DNA of 64,000 bases from Defluviicoccus sp. (GTDB taxonomy: Bacteria; Pseudomonadota; Alphaproteobacteria; MPNO01), in the NCBI GenBank assembly GCA_028820505.1, contig JAPPIT010000038.1, positions 1 to 64,000 on the forward strand, given 5' to 3'. The position numbers and the translations under genes were made by a program. The notes beneath the pieces are model-generated. The model worked only from the letters and a program-made list of their open reading frames with translations. It was not told the DNA's origin and searched no databases. Shown here piece after piece: positions 16,098 to 24,808 of the stretch. How positions within the stretch are numbered: position 1 is the first letter of the stretch; the number at the start of each line of letters is the position of its first letter.

Positions 16098-17263
16098 CAG
16101 GCGGCGATCCCGTGCATCCGCATCGTATCCCGCATCCGGCCCGCCGCGAGCTCCGTATCGGGCAGGAGACCCGCCCGGTCCGCGAGGCGGAAGATCTCGG
16201 CGAGGTGGACGATGGACCGCGCGCTCTGCTGCCCGCCGACCATGACGAAATGGTCCTGCAGCCCGCCGAGATAGGCCATGAACACGACGCCTGTCTTGTA
16301 GAACCGCGTCGGCGCCCGGAAGATGTGCCGGGACAGTTGCACGGTCGGCGCGAGGATGGTGCGGAAATCCTCCGTCCTGTTGCCGGACAGCGCGCCGAGA
16401 GCCGCCGACGCCGCCGGCGCGATGGCGTCGAAAATGCCGAGCAGCGCGTCCGAGTAGCCCTCCTCGTCGCCCTCGATGAGCTCCGGATAGTTGAAGTCGT
16501 CGCCGGTATACATCCGCACGCCGTCCGGCAGGCGGCGTCGCAGCGCGATTTCCTTGTCCTTGTCGAGCAGCGAGATCTTGATCCCGTCGACCTTCACCGC
16601 GTTGGCCTCGATCGCCGAAAGGCAGACCTCCATCGCCTCCCAGTGGTCGTCGTGCCCCCAGTAGCCGGCAAGGGCGGGATCGAACATCTCGCCCAGCCAG
16701 TGGACGATCACCGGCTCCGCCACCTGGGACAGGATCCGCTCGTAGACCCTGGCATAGTCCTCCGGCCCCCGCGCCGCCGCGGCCAGGGCGCGCGAAGCCA
16801 TCAGGATTATCCGGCCGCCGGCATCCTCGACCGCAGCGCACTGCTCCTCGTAGGCGGCGATAACCTCCTCGATGGCGGTGTCGGGGTCCGGCGCGAGGTG
16901 ATCGGTCCCCGCGCCCGAGGCGAGCACCGCGCCCGGGGTCGCCCGCGCCTCCGCGACGCTGCGGCGGATGAGTTCGAGCGAAGTCTCCCAGTCGAGCCCC
17001 ATGCCGCGCTGGGCGGTGTCCATCGCCTCCGCGACGCCGAGGCCGAGCGCCCACAGGTGGCGCCTGAAGGCGAGCGTCGCCTCCCAGTCGATCGCGGAAT
17101 CGATCCACGGATCGTTGTCGGCGAGCGGGTCGGCGACGACATGGGCGGCGGCGAAGGCGATCCGGTTGAACGGGCGCTTCGGTCGTTCGGCCGCGGCGCG
17201 CGGCGCGCTCATCTCGAAGGGCACGATCTTGCCGTCGGCGGTCGGCAGGTCGACGCTCGTCAT
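16097..17263 (-). CDS. DUF993 dihydrodipicolinate synthase-like protein
   Basis: A 388-residue protein of the DUF993 group, a long variant of the DHDPS/N-acetylneuraminate lyase TIM barrel. A candidate Schiff-base lysine lies in VKVDGIKISLLD, followed by the family's YTGDDFNYPELI. It should be a cytoplasmic aldolase or lyase. The start at 17263 overlaps the stop of the oxidoreductase gene by four bases, so the three genes 18417-15276 are translationally coupled. Its exact reaction is unknown. Confidence 0.83.
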   Translation of the reverse strand: MTSVDLPTADGKIVPFEMSAPRAAAERPKRPFNRIAFAAAHVVADPLADNDPWIDSAIDWEATLAFRRHLWALGLGVAEAMDTAQRGMGLDWETSLELIRRSVAEARATPGAVLASGAGTDHLAPDPDTAIEEVIAAYEEQCAAVEDAGGRIILMASRALAAAARGPEDYARVYERILSQVAEPVIVHWLGEMFDPALAGYWGHDDHWEAMEVCLSAIEANAVKVDGIKISLLDKDKEIALRRRLPDGVRMYTGDDFNYPELIEGDEEGYSDALLGIFDAIAPAASAALGALSGNRTEDFRTILAPTVQLSRHIFRAPTRFYKTGVVFMAYLGGLQDHFVMVGGQQSARSIVHLAEIFRLADRAGLLPDTELAAGRMRDTMRMHGIAA

Positions 17264-18417
17264 CGGCCGGTCTCCAGGGGCTCGACGTCGATCCAGCGCC
17301 GCTCCTCCCAGCTCTGCATCGCGCGCTCGGCGAGCTGGACGCCCTTTGCGCCCTCCAGGAGGTTCCAGGTGAACGGCCCGTCGTCGTATAGCGAGCGGAT
17401 GAACATCTCCCATTCGGTCTTGAAGCCGTTGTCGAAGGAAAGGTCGGACCCGTATTCCTCCCAGGTGCCGAAAAAGTCGATGGTCTGCGGCTCGTCCGGG
17501 TTCCACACCGGGGAAGGGGTGGCCTCCCGGTCCTGCACGAAGCAGCGTGTGAGCCCCGACACCGCGGCCCCGAGGACGCCGTCGGCGTGGAAGGTCACGA
17601 GGTCGTCCTTGCGTACGCGCGTGCACCATGAGGCGAAGATCTGCGCGACGGCGCCGTTGTCGAGCTCGATCATCGCGCAGGACCCGTCGTCGGCATCGGC
17701 GTGATATGGCTCGTCGTTCTCGTCCCAGCGCCGGTCGAAGTTGATCGCGCCGCGGCAGACGACGCTCCGCACCTTGCCGAACACGTTGTCGAGCACGTAG
17801 CGCCAGTGCGGCATCATGTCGAGGATGATCCCGCCGGCATCGGCCTTGCGGTAGTTCCAGGACGGCCGCTGCGCCCGCCGCCAGTCGCCCTCGAACACCC
17901 AGTAGCCGAAATCGATCTTGACCGAGAGCAGCCGGCCGAGCACGCCGTCGTCGATCAGCCGCTTCATCTTGAGCAGGCCGGGGAGGAAGATCTTGTCCTG
18001 GACGACGCCGTGGCGGACGCCCGCCTTCTCGGCGCGGCGGTACAGGTCGAGCGCGTCCTCCAGCGTCGCGGCCGACGGCTTCTCGCAGTAGATATGCTTG
18101 CCCGCGTCGATGGCTTTGCGCAGGATCTCGGCGCGATGGACGGTGCTCGCGGTATCGAAGAACAGCGGATAATCGGGGTCCCGGATGGCCGCGTCGAGAT
18201 CGGTCGTCCACTTGTCGAAACCGTGGGCGGCGCCGAGCGCGGCGAGCTTGTCTTCGCTGCGTCCGACGAAAAGCGGGTCGGGGGCGACCCGCCGCCCGTC
18301 GCTCAGCGCGACGCCGCCTTCCTCGCAAATTTTCGCGATCGACCGGATGAGATGCTGGTTGGTGCCCATCCGGCCGCTGACGCCGTTCATCGCCACGCCG
18401 AGACGAATTTCGGCCAT
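17260..18417 (-). CDS. Gfo/Idh/MocA family oxidoreductase
   Basis: A 385-residue NAD(P)-dependent dehydrogenase. The Rossmann start [15 protein letters not shown], the catalytic-region motif YCEKPSA, and the C-terminal beta-sheet domain are all present. Enzymes of this family oxidise or reduce sugar and cyclitol derivatives. It is the first gene of the minus-strand run, and the 80-base gap to the divergent gene at 18498 should hold both promoters. Confidence 0.9.
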   Translation of the reverse strand: MAEIRLGVAMNGVSGRMGTNQHLIRSIAKICEEGGVALSDGRRVAPDPLFVGRSEDKLAALGAAHGFDKWTTDLDAAIRDPDYPLFFDTASTVHRAEILRKAIDAGKHIYCEKPSAATLEDALDLYRRAEKAGVRHGVVQDKIFLPGLLKMKRLIDDGVLGRLLSVKIDFGYWVFEGDWRRAQRPSWNYRKADAGGIILDMMPHWRYVLDNVFGKVRSVVCRGAINFDRRWDENDEPYHADADDGSCAMIELDNGAVAQIFASWCTRVRKDDLVTFHADGVLGAAVSGLTRCFVQDREATPSPVWNPDEPQTIDFFGTWEEYGSDLSFDNGFKTEWEMFIRSLYDDGPFTWNLLEGAKGVQLAERAMQSWEERRWIDVEPLETGR

Positions 18418-18497
18418 GCGCGCCTCCCCCTGTGCCGGGCGAAGGATCGCGCATCGGCGCGCGCAGATCAAACCTCGCGTCCGCAAGAGCCGCGGAC

Positions 18498-19292
18498 GTG
18501 AGCCTGCCCGAAATTCCCGAATCCGAGGCGACCGGCCGCATTGCGGAGATTTACCGCGCGATCCTCGATGCCACGGGGCTGCCCTCCACGAACCTCGTCT
18601 GGCGCCACATGGCGAGCCGGCCGGGCGTGCTCGAATGGGCCTACGACGCGTTGGAGGAATCCTTTTACGCCGGTGCCTTTCGCGTCCTCGGGGCGGAAAT
18701 CGTCTCTTCCCTGCCGCCGCCCGCTATGCCCCGCCTGGCCGAGGACGGAAGCCTCGACCGCGCGACGCTCGAGGCCGCGGCCTCCGTGATGGCGTTCTAC
18801 AACCGCGCCAACCCGATCAACCTCGTGGCGCTCTCCGCGTTGCGGCGCGTGCTGGCGGGCGAGACGACGGACGCCGCTTTCGACGAGGTTCCTCCGGCCC
18901 ACGATCCGTTGCCCGCACTGCCCCGTCTCGCCCGGGACATCGACGGGGAGACGGCGGCCCGCATGGCCGCGCTCGCCCGCACGATCAACGACGGCGACGG
19001 CGCGCTGATGCCGACCGCGCTCCGCCATCTGGCGAACTGGCCCGCAACGATCGCCGCACTCCACGAACGGGTCGACGGTCTGGCCGGGTCCGGTGCGCTG
19101 AAAATCGACGCGGACATGCTTCGCCGAAGGGCGGCCGACGGAGCCGCGCGGATCCCGCTCGCGATTCCCGCGTCGGGGCGTCCGTCGGAGGCAACGAGGC
19201 ATGCGCTCGACGTGACGATCGACCTGTTCCTCACGCCCATATCCCGCATGATCGTCATCGGGCGCGGCTTCGAGGCGGCGCTGCGGTCGTGA
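18498..19292 (+). CDS. DehI-like (halocarboxylic acid dehalogenase family) protein
   Basis: A 264-residue mostly helical protein with two related halves: [25 protein letters not shown] ... LEWAYDAL, and later [22 protein letters not shown]. This pseudo-repeat and the [18 protein letters not shown] pattern resemble DehI, the group I 2-haloacid dehalogenases. Whether it dehalogenates is unknown. The start is uncertain: GTG 18498 gives a product beginning at the homology; an ATG at 18432 is also in frame. Its end overlaps the next gene (GTGA), so the two are coupled. Confidence 0.6.
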   Translation: MSLPEIPESEATGRIAEIYRAILDATGLPSTNLVWRHMASRPGVLEWAYDALEESFYAGAFRVLGAEIVSSLPPPAMPRLAEDGSLDRATLEAAASVMAFYNRANPINLVALSALRRVLAGETTDAAFDEVPPAHDPLPALPRLARDIDGETAARMAALARTINDGDGALMPTALRHLANWPATIAALHERVDGLAGSGALKIDADMLRRRAADGAARIPLAIPASGRPSEATRHALDVTIDLFLTPISRMIVIGRGFEAALRS

Positions 19293-20401
19293 TCGAACGC
19301 GTCGAGTGCATCGTGATCGGGGCGGGCGTCATCGGGCTTGCCGTCGCCCGCCGCCTCGCCCGCGCGGGTGTCGAGGTCGTTATTCTCGAACGCGCGGAGG
19401 CGATCGGAACCGAGACGAGCTCGCGAAACAGCGAGATCGTCCATGCGGGCATCTACTATCCGGCGGGCAGCCTGAAAGCGCGGACCTGCGTCGCCGGCAA
19501 GCATGCGCTCTACGACTACTGCCAGGCGCGCGGCATCGCGCACCGGCGCTGCGGCAAGATCATCGTCGCCACCGACGATTCGCAAGTCGACGAGCTGGCC
19601 GCGCTGAAGGAGCGGGCGGCGGCGAACGGCGTGGGCGATCTCTCCTGGCTGACGCCCGGCGAGGTCGCCGAAATGGAGCCGGAGGTCCATTGCGTCGCGG
19701 CGTTGCATTCCCCTTCGACCGGGATCGTCGACTCGCACGGCCTCATGCTGTCGTTCCAGGGCGAGGCCGAGGAGCACGGCGCGATGATCGCCTACCACGC
19801 GCCGGTCACGGGAGGCCGGGTGGAGGAGGACGGCATCGTGGTCGAGGTCGGCGGCGAGACCCCGATGGGGTTGAAAGCCCACCGTCTTGTCAACGCGGCC
19901 GGCATCTGGGCGCCGGCGGTCGCGCGGACCGTCGAAGGGCTCGATCCGAAGACCGTGCCCCGGGACTATCTCTGCAAGGGCAACTACTACACGCTTGTCG
20001 GCAAATCGCCGTTCGCCCGGCCGGTCTATCCGGTGCCCGAGAAGGCGGGGCTGGGCGTCCACGTCACCGTCGATCTGGCGGGACAGGTGCGCTTCGGACC
20101 CGACGTCGAATGGGTCGAGTCCATCGACTACGACGTCGACCCTTCCCGCGCGGACGCGTTCTACGAGGCGATCCGGCGTTACTGGCCGGGTTTGCCCGAC
20201 GGAGCGATCCAGGCCGGATATTCCGGCATTCGGCCCAAGCTGCAGGCGCCCGGCGAACCCGCCGCGGACTTCATGGTGCAAGGTCCGGCCACGCACGGCA
20301 TCGACGGGCTGGTCAATCTCTACGGCATCGAATCGCCCGGGCTGACCTCCTCGCTCGCGCTCGCCGATCTGGTTGCGGAGGCGCTTTCCATCGGGTCTTG
20401 A
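19289..20401 (+). CDS. L-2-hydroxyglutarate oxidase/dehydrogenase-like FAD oxidoreductase
   Basis: A 370-residue DAO-fold flavoprotein. The FAD-binding motif [17 protein letters not shown] lies at the N-terminus. [18 protein letters not shown] and the [12 protein letters not shown] and [11 protein letters not shown] motifs are typical of L2HGDH/LhgO. It probably oxidises L-2-hydroxyglutarate or a similar 2-hydroxy acid, passing electrons to oxygen or quinone. The GTG start overlaps the preceding stop. The -35 box of the heat-shock promoter for hsp20 overlaps its stop codon. Confidence 0.88.
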   Translation: MIERVECIVIGAGVIGLAVARRLARAGVEVVILERAEAIGTETSSRNSEIVHAGIYYPAGSLKARTCVAGKHALYDYCQARGIAHRRCGKIIVATDDSQVDELAALKERAAANGVGDLSWLTPGEVAEMEPEVHCVAALHSPSTGIVDSHGLMLSFQGEAEEHGAMIAYHAPVTGGRVEEDGIVVEVGGETPMGLKAHRLVNAAGIWAPAVARTVEGLDPKTVPRDYLCKGNYYTLVGKSPFARPVYPVPEKAGLGVHVTVDLAGQVRFGPDVEWVESIDYDVDPSRADAFYEAIRRYWPGLPDGAIQAGYSGIRPKLQAPGEPAADFMVQGPATHGIDGLVNLYGIESPGLTSSLALADLVAEALSIGS

Positions 20402-20425
20402 ACCCTGTTCCCCCGATCCCCACAT
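20397..20425 (+). promoter_or_regulatory. Sigma-32 (RpoH)-like heat-shock promoter
   Basis: CTTGAA (20397-20402), a 15-base spacer, and CCCCACAT (20418-20425) match the RpoH promoter pattern CTTGAA / CCCCATnT with one mismatch in the -10. It overlaps the stop codon of the upstream gene. Transcription would start near 20431-20433, leaving a leader of about 88 bases that folds as described for the next feature. Confidence 0.7.
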
Positions 20426-20431
20426 GGATGT

Positions 20432-20519
20432 TTGTCGAACGCCTGACGGGTTCGATGAAACCGGCCGACCCCATCGGGTGGCCACACACACGAATCGCTC
20501 AGCCAAGGAGGATTCCAAC
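20432..20519 (+). promoter_or_regulatory. ROSE-like RNA thermometer in the hsp20 leader
   Basis: Three stem-loops fill the leader. Hairpin 1 pairs TCGAAC (20435-20440) with GTTCGA (20450-20455). Hairpin 2 pairs GGCC/ACCC (20463-20466, 20468-20471) with GGGT/GGCC (20476-20483). Hairpin 3 pairs AATC-G-CTC (20493-20500) with GAG-GATT (20508-20514), with one bulged G at 20497, and traps the AAGGAGG Shine-Dalgarno (20505-20511). The 5' strand of hairpin 3 contains UCGCU, the U(U/C)GCU anti-SD core of known ROSE elements, including the bulged G. Heating would melt it and release hsp20 translation. Confidence 0.82.
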
Positions 20520-20978
20520 ATGCGCGAATTCGATTTCTCCCCTCTGTTCCGCTCCGCCATCGGTTTCGACCGGCTGCCGTCGTTGATCGACACGGCGCTG
20601 CGCAGCGACGTTTCGGTGGGCTCTTACCCGCCCTACAACATCGAGAAGGTCGCCGACGACGCCTACCGCGTCACGCTGGCCGTGGCCGGGTTCGGCCTCG
20701 ACGACCTCAGCGTCGAGATGCGCGACGGGCTGCTCATCGTGAAGGGCGCGAAGCCGGAAGGCGAACAGAAGGCCGGCTATCTCCATCGCGGGATCGCCGA
20801 GCGCGCCTTCGAGCGGCGGTTCCAGCTCGCCGAGCATGTCGAGGTGCGGGGCGCCGGGCTCGATAACGGTCTCTTGGCCATCGACCTCGTGCGCGAGGTG
20901 CCGGAGGCGCTCAAGCCGCGCCGGATCGAGGTCAAGGCCGGCGGGCCGACTGTGATCGAGGCTATGAAGGCCGCCTAG
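20520..20978 (+). CDS. Small heat-shock protein, Hsp20 family (IbpA-like)
   Basis: A 152-residue alpha-crystallin-domain chaperone. The N-terminus FDFSPLFRSAIGFDRLPSL and the motif YPPYNIEKVADDAYRVTLAVAG are typical of alphaproteobacterial IbpA/HspA. The alpha-crystallin core ends with LDNGLLAIDLVRE. It holds unfolded proteins in the cytoplasm. The start ATG follows a strong AAGGAGG site that is sequestered by the leader hairpin. Regulation is therefore likely both transcriptional (RpoH-like promoter) and translational (thermometer). Confidence 0.95.
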   Translation: MREFDFSPLFRSAIGFDRLPSLIDTALRSDVSVGSYPPYNIEKVADDAYRVTLAVAGFGLDDLSVEMRDGLLIVKGAKPEGEQKAGYLHRGIAERAFERRFQLAEHVEVRGAGLDNGLLAIDLVREVPEALKPRRIEVKAGGPTVIEAMKAA

Positions 20979-20993
20979 ACCGGCTTACCGGTC
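20978..20993 (+). terminator. Hairpin directly after hsp20
   Basis: GACCGG-CTTA-CCGGTC forms a perfect 6-bp stem starting on the last base of the stop codon. It has no T-run, so it may be a weak or factor-assisted terminator, or a 3' end stabiliser. Confidence 0.45.
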
Positions 20994-21161
20994 GACAGAG
21001 GGGTCGGGCGGCGATGCCGTCCGGCTCCCTTCTTGACAAAGCGGAGCCAACGCACAAGTTTCTCGCTGCTCCAGCCGAACCCAGCCAGGAAGGCCCAAGG
21101 TGAAGCCCCGCTCCGCCCCTGAATCGCGACGGCAACCGTACCGCGTCGAGGCGTTCGCACT

Positions 21162-22106
21162 ATGAGCGAAATGCTCCGGATCCGCGATCTCACAAAGCGC
21201 TTCGGCGCGCTGACCGCCGTGGACAATATCAGCCTCGCCGTCGACCGCGGCGAGGTCCTCGGCTTTCTCGGCCCCAACGGCGCCGGGAAATCGACCACGA
21301 TGAAGATGGTGACCGGCTTCCTGACGCCGACATCCGGGACGGCGGAGGTCTGCGGCTTCGACGTCACGCGCGATCCGATCGAGGTCAAGCGCCGCGTGGG
21401 CTACCTGCCCGAGGGCGCGCCGCTTTACGAGGACATGACGCCGCTCTCCTTCCTCAGCTTCGTCGGCGAGGTGCGCGGCATCGCCGGCGCCGACCGGGCG
21501 GGCGCGATCGAGCGCGCGGCGGGACTGATCAATATCGGCGAGGTCATGCACCAGCCGATCGGAACGCTGTCCAAGGGCTACAAGCGCCGCGTCGGCCTCG
21601 CCCAGGCGATCATCCACGATCCCGAGGTGCTGATCCTCGACGAGCCGACCGACGGGCTCGACCCCAACCAGAAGCACGAGGTGCGCGGGCTGATCTCGAA
21701 GATGGCCGAGGACAAGGCCATCGTCATCTCGACGCATCTCCTCGAGGAGGTCGAGGCGGTGTGCACGCGCGCGACCATCATTTCGCGCGGCAGGATCGTC
21801 ACCGACGGGACGCCCGAGGCGCTGCTCGCCCGGTCGCGCTATCGCAACGCGGTCAACGTGCGGACCGCCGTCGCGCAGATCGAGGCGGTCACCGCCGCGC
21901 TGGCGGGTATCGAGGCCGTCGACCGGGTCGAGACCGCCTCACGGGGAGAGGCCACCGCCCATCTCGTCGCGGTGCCCGCCAACGGCGCCGTGATACTGCC
22001 GATCGTCAGCGAAACGCTGCGCGCGGGCGGCCTCGGCGTCGAGGAAATATCGGCGGAACGCGGACGCCTCGACGAGGTGTTCCGCGCGCTCACCGTCGGC
22101 GAATAG
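21162..22106 (+). CDS. ABC transporter ATP-binding protein, GldA-like
   Basis: A 314-residue ABC ATPase of the ABC-2 exporter type. Walker A is GPNGAGKST, the signature is LSKGYKRRVGLAQA, Walker B is LILDEPTDGLDPNQ and the switch histidine is in STHLLEE. A C-terminal extension of about 90 residues follows. The next genes encode an ABC-2 permease, a GldG-like protein and a DUF4340 protein, all in the same direction. This is the Gld-like system found in many non-gliding bacteria with unknown cargo. No clear ribosome site precedes ATG 21162. Confidence 0.92.
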   Translation: MSEMLRIRDLTKRFGALTAVDNISLAVDRGEVLGFLGPNGAGKSTTMKMVTGFLTPTSGTAEVCGFDVTRDPIEVKRRVGYLPEGAPLYEDMTPLSFLSFVGEVRGIAGADRAGAIERAAGLINIGEVMHQPIGTLSKGYKRRVGLAQAIIHDPEVLILDEPTDGLDPNQKHEVRGLISKMAEDKAIVISTHLLEEVEAVCTRATIISRGRIVTDGTPEALLARSRYRNAVNVRTAVAQIEAVTAALAGIEAVDRVETASRGEATAHLVAVPANGAVILPIVSETLRAGGLGVEEISAERGRLDEVFRALTVGE

Positions 22107-22123
22107 GGCGCGGGGGAGGCGCT

Positions 22124-22858
22124 ATGCGGGCCACGGCTGCAATCTGCAAGCGCGAGTTGATCGCCTATTTCACGACGCCGCTGGCGTATGTGTTCATTGT
22201 CATCTTCCTCGCGCTGACCGGCGCGGTGACGTTCTATTTCGGCGCTTTCTTCGACCGCGGCCAGGCGGACCTCCAGGTCTTTTTCTCGTTCCATCCCTGG
22301 CTCTATCTGTTCCTCATTCCGGCGGTCGGGATGCGGCTCTGGGCCGAGGAGAGGAAGACCGGCACGATAGAGCTCCTTATGACGCTGCCGGTCTCCACCA
22401 CCCATGCGGTGCTGGGCAAGTTCCTGGCGTCCTGGATCTTCGCGGCTATCGCGCTGGCGCTCACCTTCCCGATCTGGATCACCGTGAATTATCTCGGCGG
22501 GCCCGACAACGGGGTGATCGTGGCGGGCTACATCGCGAGCTTCCTGATGGCCGGCGCGTTCCTCTCGATCGGATGCTTCGTCTCGGCGCTCACCCGCAAC
22601 CAGGTGATCGCCTTCGTGATCGCCGCGGCGGTCTGTTTCGTCTTCATGATGAGCGGGCTCGAGCTGGTGCTCGCCGCCTTCAAGGGATGGGCGCCCGAGT
22701 TCGCGGTCGACCTGATCGCCTCGCTCAGCTTCCTCACCCACTTCGAGGGCATCATCCGGGGCGTCGTCGACATTCGCGACGTCATCTATCTGGTATCCGC
22801 GATGGTGATCTTCCTGTTCGCGAACCGGCTCGTGATCGATCTCAAGAGGGGAGACTGA
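22124..22858 (+). CDS. ABC-2 type permease, GldF-like
   Basis: A 244-residue inner-membrane permease with about six helices (for example AYVFIVIFLALTGAVTFYFG and VIAFVIAAAVCFVFMMSG) and the ABC-2 signature RLWAEERKTGTIELLMTLPV. Start ATG 22124 follows GGGGGAGG. It lies 17 bases after the ATPase gene and 2 bases before the GldG-like gene. It should form the membrane channel of this ABC system. Confidence 0.92.
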   Translation: MRATAAICKRELIAYFTTPLAYVFIVIFLALTGAVTFYFGAFFDRGQADLQVFFSFHPWLYLFLIPAVGMRLWAEERKTGTIELLMTLPVSTTHAVLGKFLASWIFAAIALALTFPIWITVNYLGGPDNGVIVAGYIASFLMAGAFLSIGCFVSALTRNQVIAFVIAAAVCFVFMMSGLELVLAAFKGWAPEFAVDLIASLSFLTHFEGIIRGVVDIRDVIYLVSAMVIFLFANRLVIDLKRGD

Positions 22859-22860
22859 CC

Positions 22861-24780
22861 GTGGGCGCGTGGGATCCGCGCAAGCTCGGCGTCGCGGGGC
22901 TGGTCCTCGCAGTCGTCCTGTTTCTCGCCGTCAACATCTTCTCCAACGGCGCGTTCCGGAACCTCCAGGCCGACCTGACGCAGAACAGCCTCTATTCGGT
23001 CTCCGAAGGCACCGAGAAGGTCCTCGCCGACCTGAAGGAGCCGGTGACGCTGCGCTTCTTCGTGTCGCGAAGTCTGCTCGATCTGAGCCCCGGCCTCGGC
23101 ACCTATTCGCAGCGGGTGCTCGAATTGCTGCAAAGCTATGTCGATGCGGCCGGAGGCAAGATTCGTCTGGAAATCATCGACCCCAAGCCTTTCTCCAACG
23201 AGGAGGACCGCGCGGTCGGGTTCGGCCTCCAGGGCGTGCCGCTCAACGATGCGGGCGAGCTCGGCTATTTCGGGCTTGCCGGCACCAACACCACCGACGA
23301 CCAGGACGTGATCGGCTTCCTGCAGCCCCAGCGCGAGCCGTTCCTCGAATACGACCTCACCCGGCTGGTGCACAATTTGGCCAACCCGAAGAAGAAGGTC
23401 ATCGGGCTGGTCAGCGGCATTCCGATCGACGCCGACCCGGCGAACCAGTACAAGCCGTGGACGGTCGTCGAGCAGATCAAGCAGTTCTTCGAGGTCAAGA
23501 GCCTGGGGCTCGAACCCGAGATCACCGACGACATCGACGTGCTGATGATCGTCCACCCGTTCGGCCTGTCCGACAAGACGCTTTACGCCATCGACCAGTT
23601 CGTCATGGCGGGCGGCAAGACCATGGTGTTCGTCGATCCCTATGCGGAAGAGGGCTCGCGCTCCAACGCGGCGATGCGGTTGCCGCCGGATCACGGGTCG
23701 GACCTCGAAAAGCTGTTCAAGGCGTGGGGCGTCGAATACACGCGGGACAAGGTCCTGGCCGATCTCGGTCTCGCCCAGCGGGTACAGGCCGCGGTGGACG
23801 CGCAGGGCAAGCCGGTCATCACCAACTACGTGGCTTGGCTGTCCTTCCCGGCGGACCGGCTCAAATCCGATGACGTCATTACCGGCGAGCTCCGGGCGAT
23901 CAACATCGCCACGGCCGGGTTCGTCGCCAAGGCGAAAGACGCGGACATCGATTTCGATCCGCTGATCGTCTCGACCGAGGCGTCGGCGCCGATGGAGGCG
24001 CAGAAATTCCGCTTCCAGCCCAACCCCGCCGAAATCCTCAAGTCGTTCAAGGCCGAGGGCGGGCCCCTGACGCTGGCCGCGCGGGTGAGCGGCAAGCTCA
24101 AGAGCGCGTTCCCGGACGGCCCGCCGGAAGACAAGGACAAGAAGGACGAGGCGGCCGAAGAGAAAGAGAACGGGTCCGCCGGCAAGCCCCATCTCGAGGA
24201 ATCGAAGGAAATCGTCAACCTGATCGTCGTCGCCGACAGCGATATCCTCGCGGACTCCTTCTGGCTGCAGATCCAGGACTTCTTCGGCCAGCGCCTCGTG
24301 GTTCCGACCGCCAACAACGCCGATTTCGTGATCAACGCGCTCGACAATCTCTCCGGTTCGAGCGAGCTGATCGGACTTCGCAGCCGCGGCTTTTCCGACC
24401 GGCCGTTCGACCGCGTGATCGAGATCCAGAGGGCGGCGGAGCTGCAATTTCGCGACCGCGAGCGAGCGCTGCTCGAGGAACTCAAGGAGGTCGAGGGCAA
24501 GCTCAAGGACCTGACCACCAAGGAAGACGAGGGTGCGACGGTCATTCTGTCGGCCAAGCAGAAGCAGGCGGTCGAGGACTTCAGACGCCAGATCATCAAG
24601 GTCAGGGGCCAGCTTCGGGACGTGCGGCGCGCGCTGCGCGAGGACATCGACGCGCTCGATGGATGGGTGAAGATCGTCAATATCGCGGCCATGCCGGCGG
24701 CGGTCGCCCTGTTCGCGATCGGGCTCCTGATCGCCCGCAACCGAAGAACCCGCCGGCGCTACGCCGGTTCGGTCGGCTGA
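22861..24780 (+). CDS. GldG-like ABC transport auxiliary protein
   Basis: A 639-residue protein. A membrane helix near the N-terminus (GVAGLVLAVVLFLAVNIFSN) is followed by a large periplasmic GldG/intraflagellar-transport-like region (LTQNSLYSVSEGTEKVLADL, ANQYKPWTVVEQIKQFFEV), then a coiled coil (residues about 520-600, rich in E, K and L), and a final helix (AAMPAAVALFAIGLLIARN). A lysine/glutamate-rich insert lies near residue 420. The GTG start comes two bases after the permease stop. It probably couples the ABC motor to a periplasmic or envelope substrate; the role outside gliding bacteria is unknown. Confidence 0.88.
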   Translation: MGAWDPRKLGVAGLVLAVVLFLAVNIFSNGAFRNLQADLTQNSLYSVSEGTEKVLADLKEPVTLRFFVSRSLLDLSPGLGTYSQRVLELLQSYVDAAGGKIRLEIIDPKPFSNEEDRAVGFGLQGVPLNDAGELGYFGLAGTNTTDDQDVIGFLQPQREPFLEYDLTRLVHNLANPKKKVIGLVSGIPIDADPANQYKPWTVVEQIKQFFEVKSLGLEPEITDDIDVLMIVHPFGLSDKTLYAIDQFVMAGGKTMVFVDPYAEEGSRSNAAMRLPPDHGSDLEKLFKAWGVEYTRDKVLADLGLAQRVQAAVDAQGKPVITNYVAWLSFPADRLKSDDVITGELRAINIATAGFVAKAKDADIDFDPLIVSTEASAPMEAQKFRFQPNPAEILKSFKAEGGPLTLAARVSGKLKSAFPDGPPEDKDKKDEAAEEKENGSAGKPHLEESKEIVNLIVVADSDILADSFWLQIQDFFGQRLVVPTANNADFVINALDNLSGSSELIGLRSRGFSDRPFDRVIEIQRAAELQFRDRERALLEELKEVEGKLKDLTTKEDEGATVILSAKQKQAVEDFRRQIIKVRGQLRDVRRALREDIDALDGWVKIVNIAAMPAAVALFAIGLLIARNRRTRRRYAGSVG

Positions 24781-24808
24781 CGATGGTCCGCCGCGTGGAG
24801 ATCCCGAG

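Noticed and set aside
21033-21061. Possible TTGACA promoter before the GldA-like gene
   Set aside because: The -35 is perfect but the position 17 bases on (AAGTTT) is a poor -10, and TTGACA sits in the loop of a small inverted repeat.
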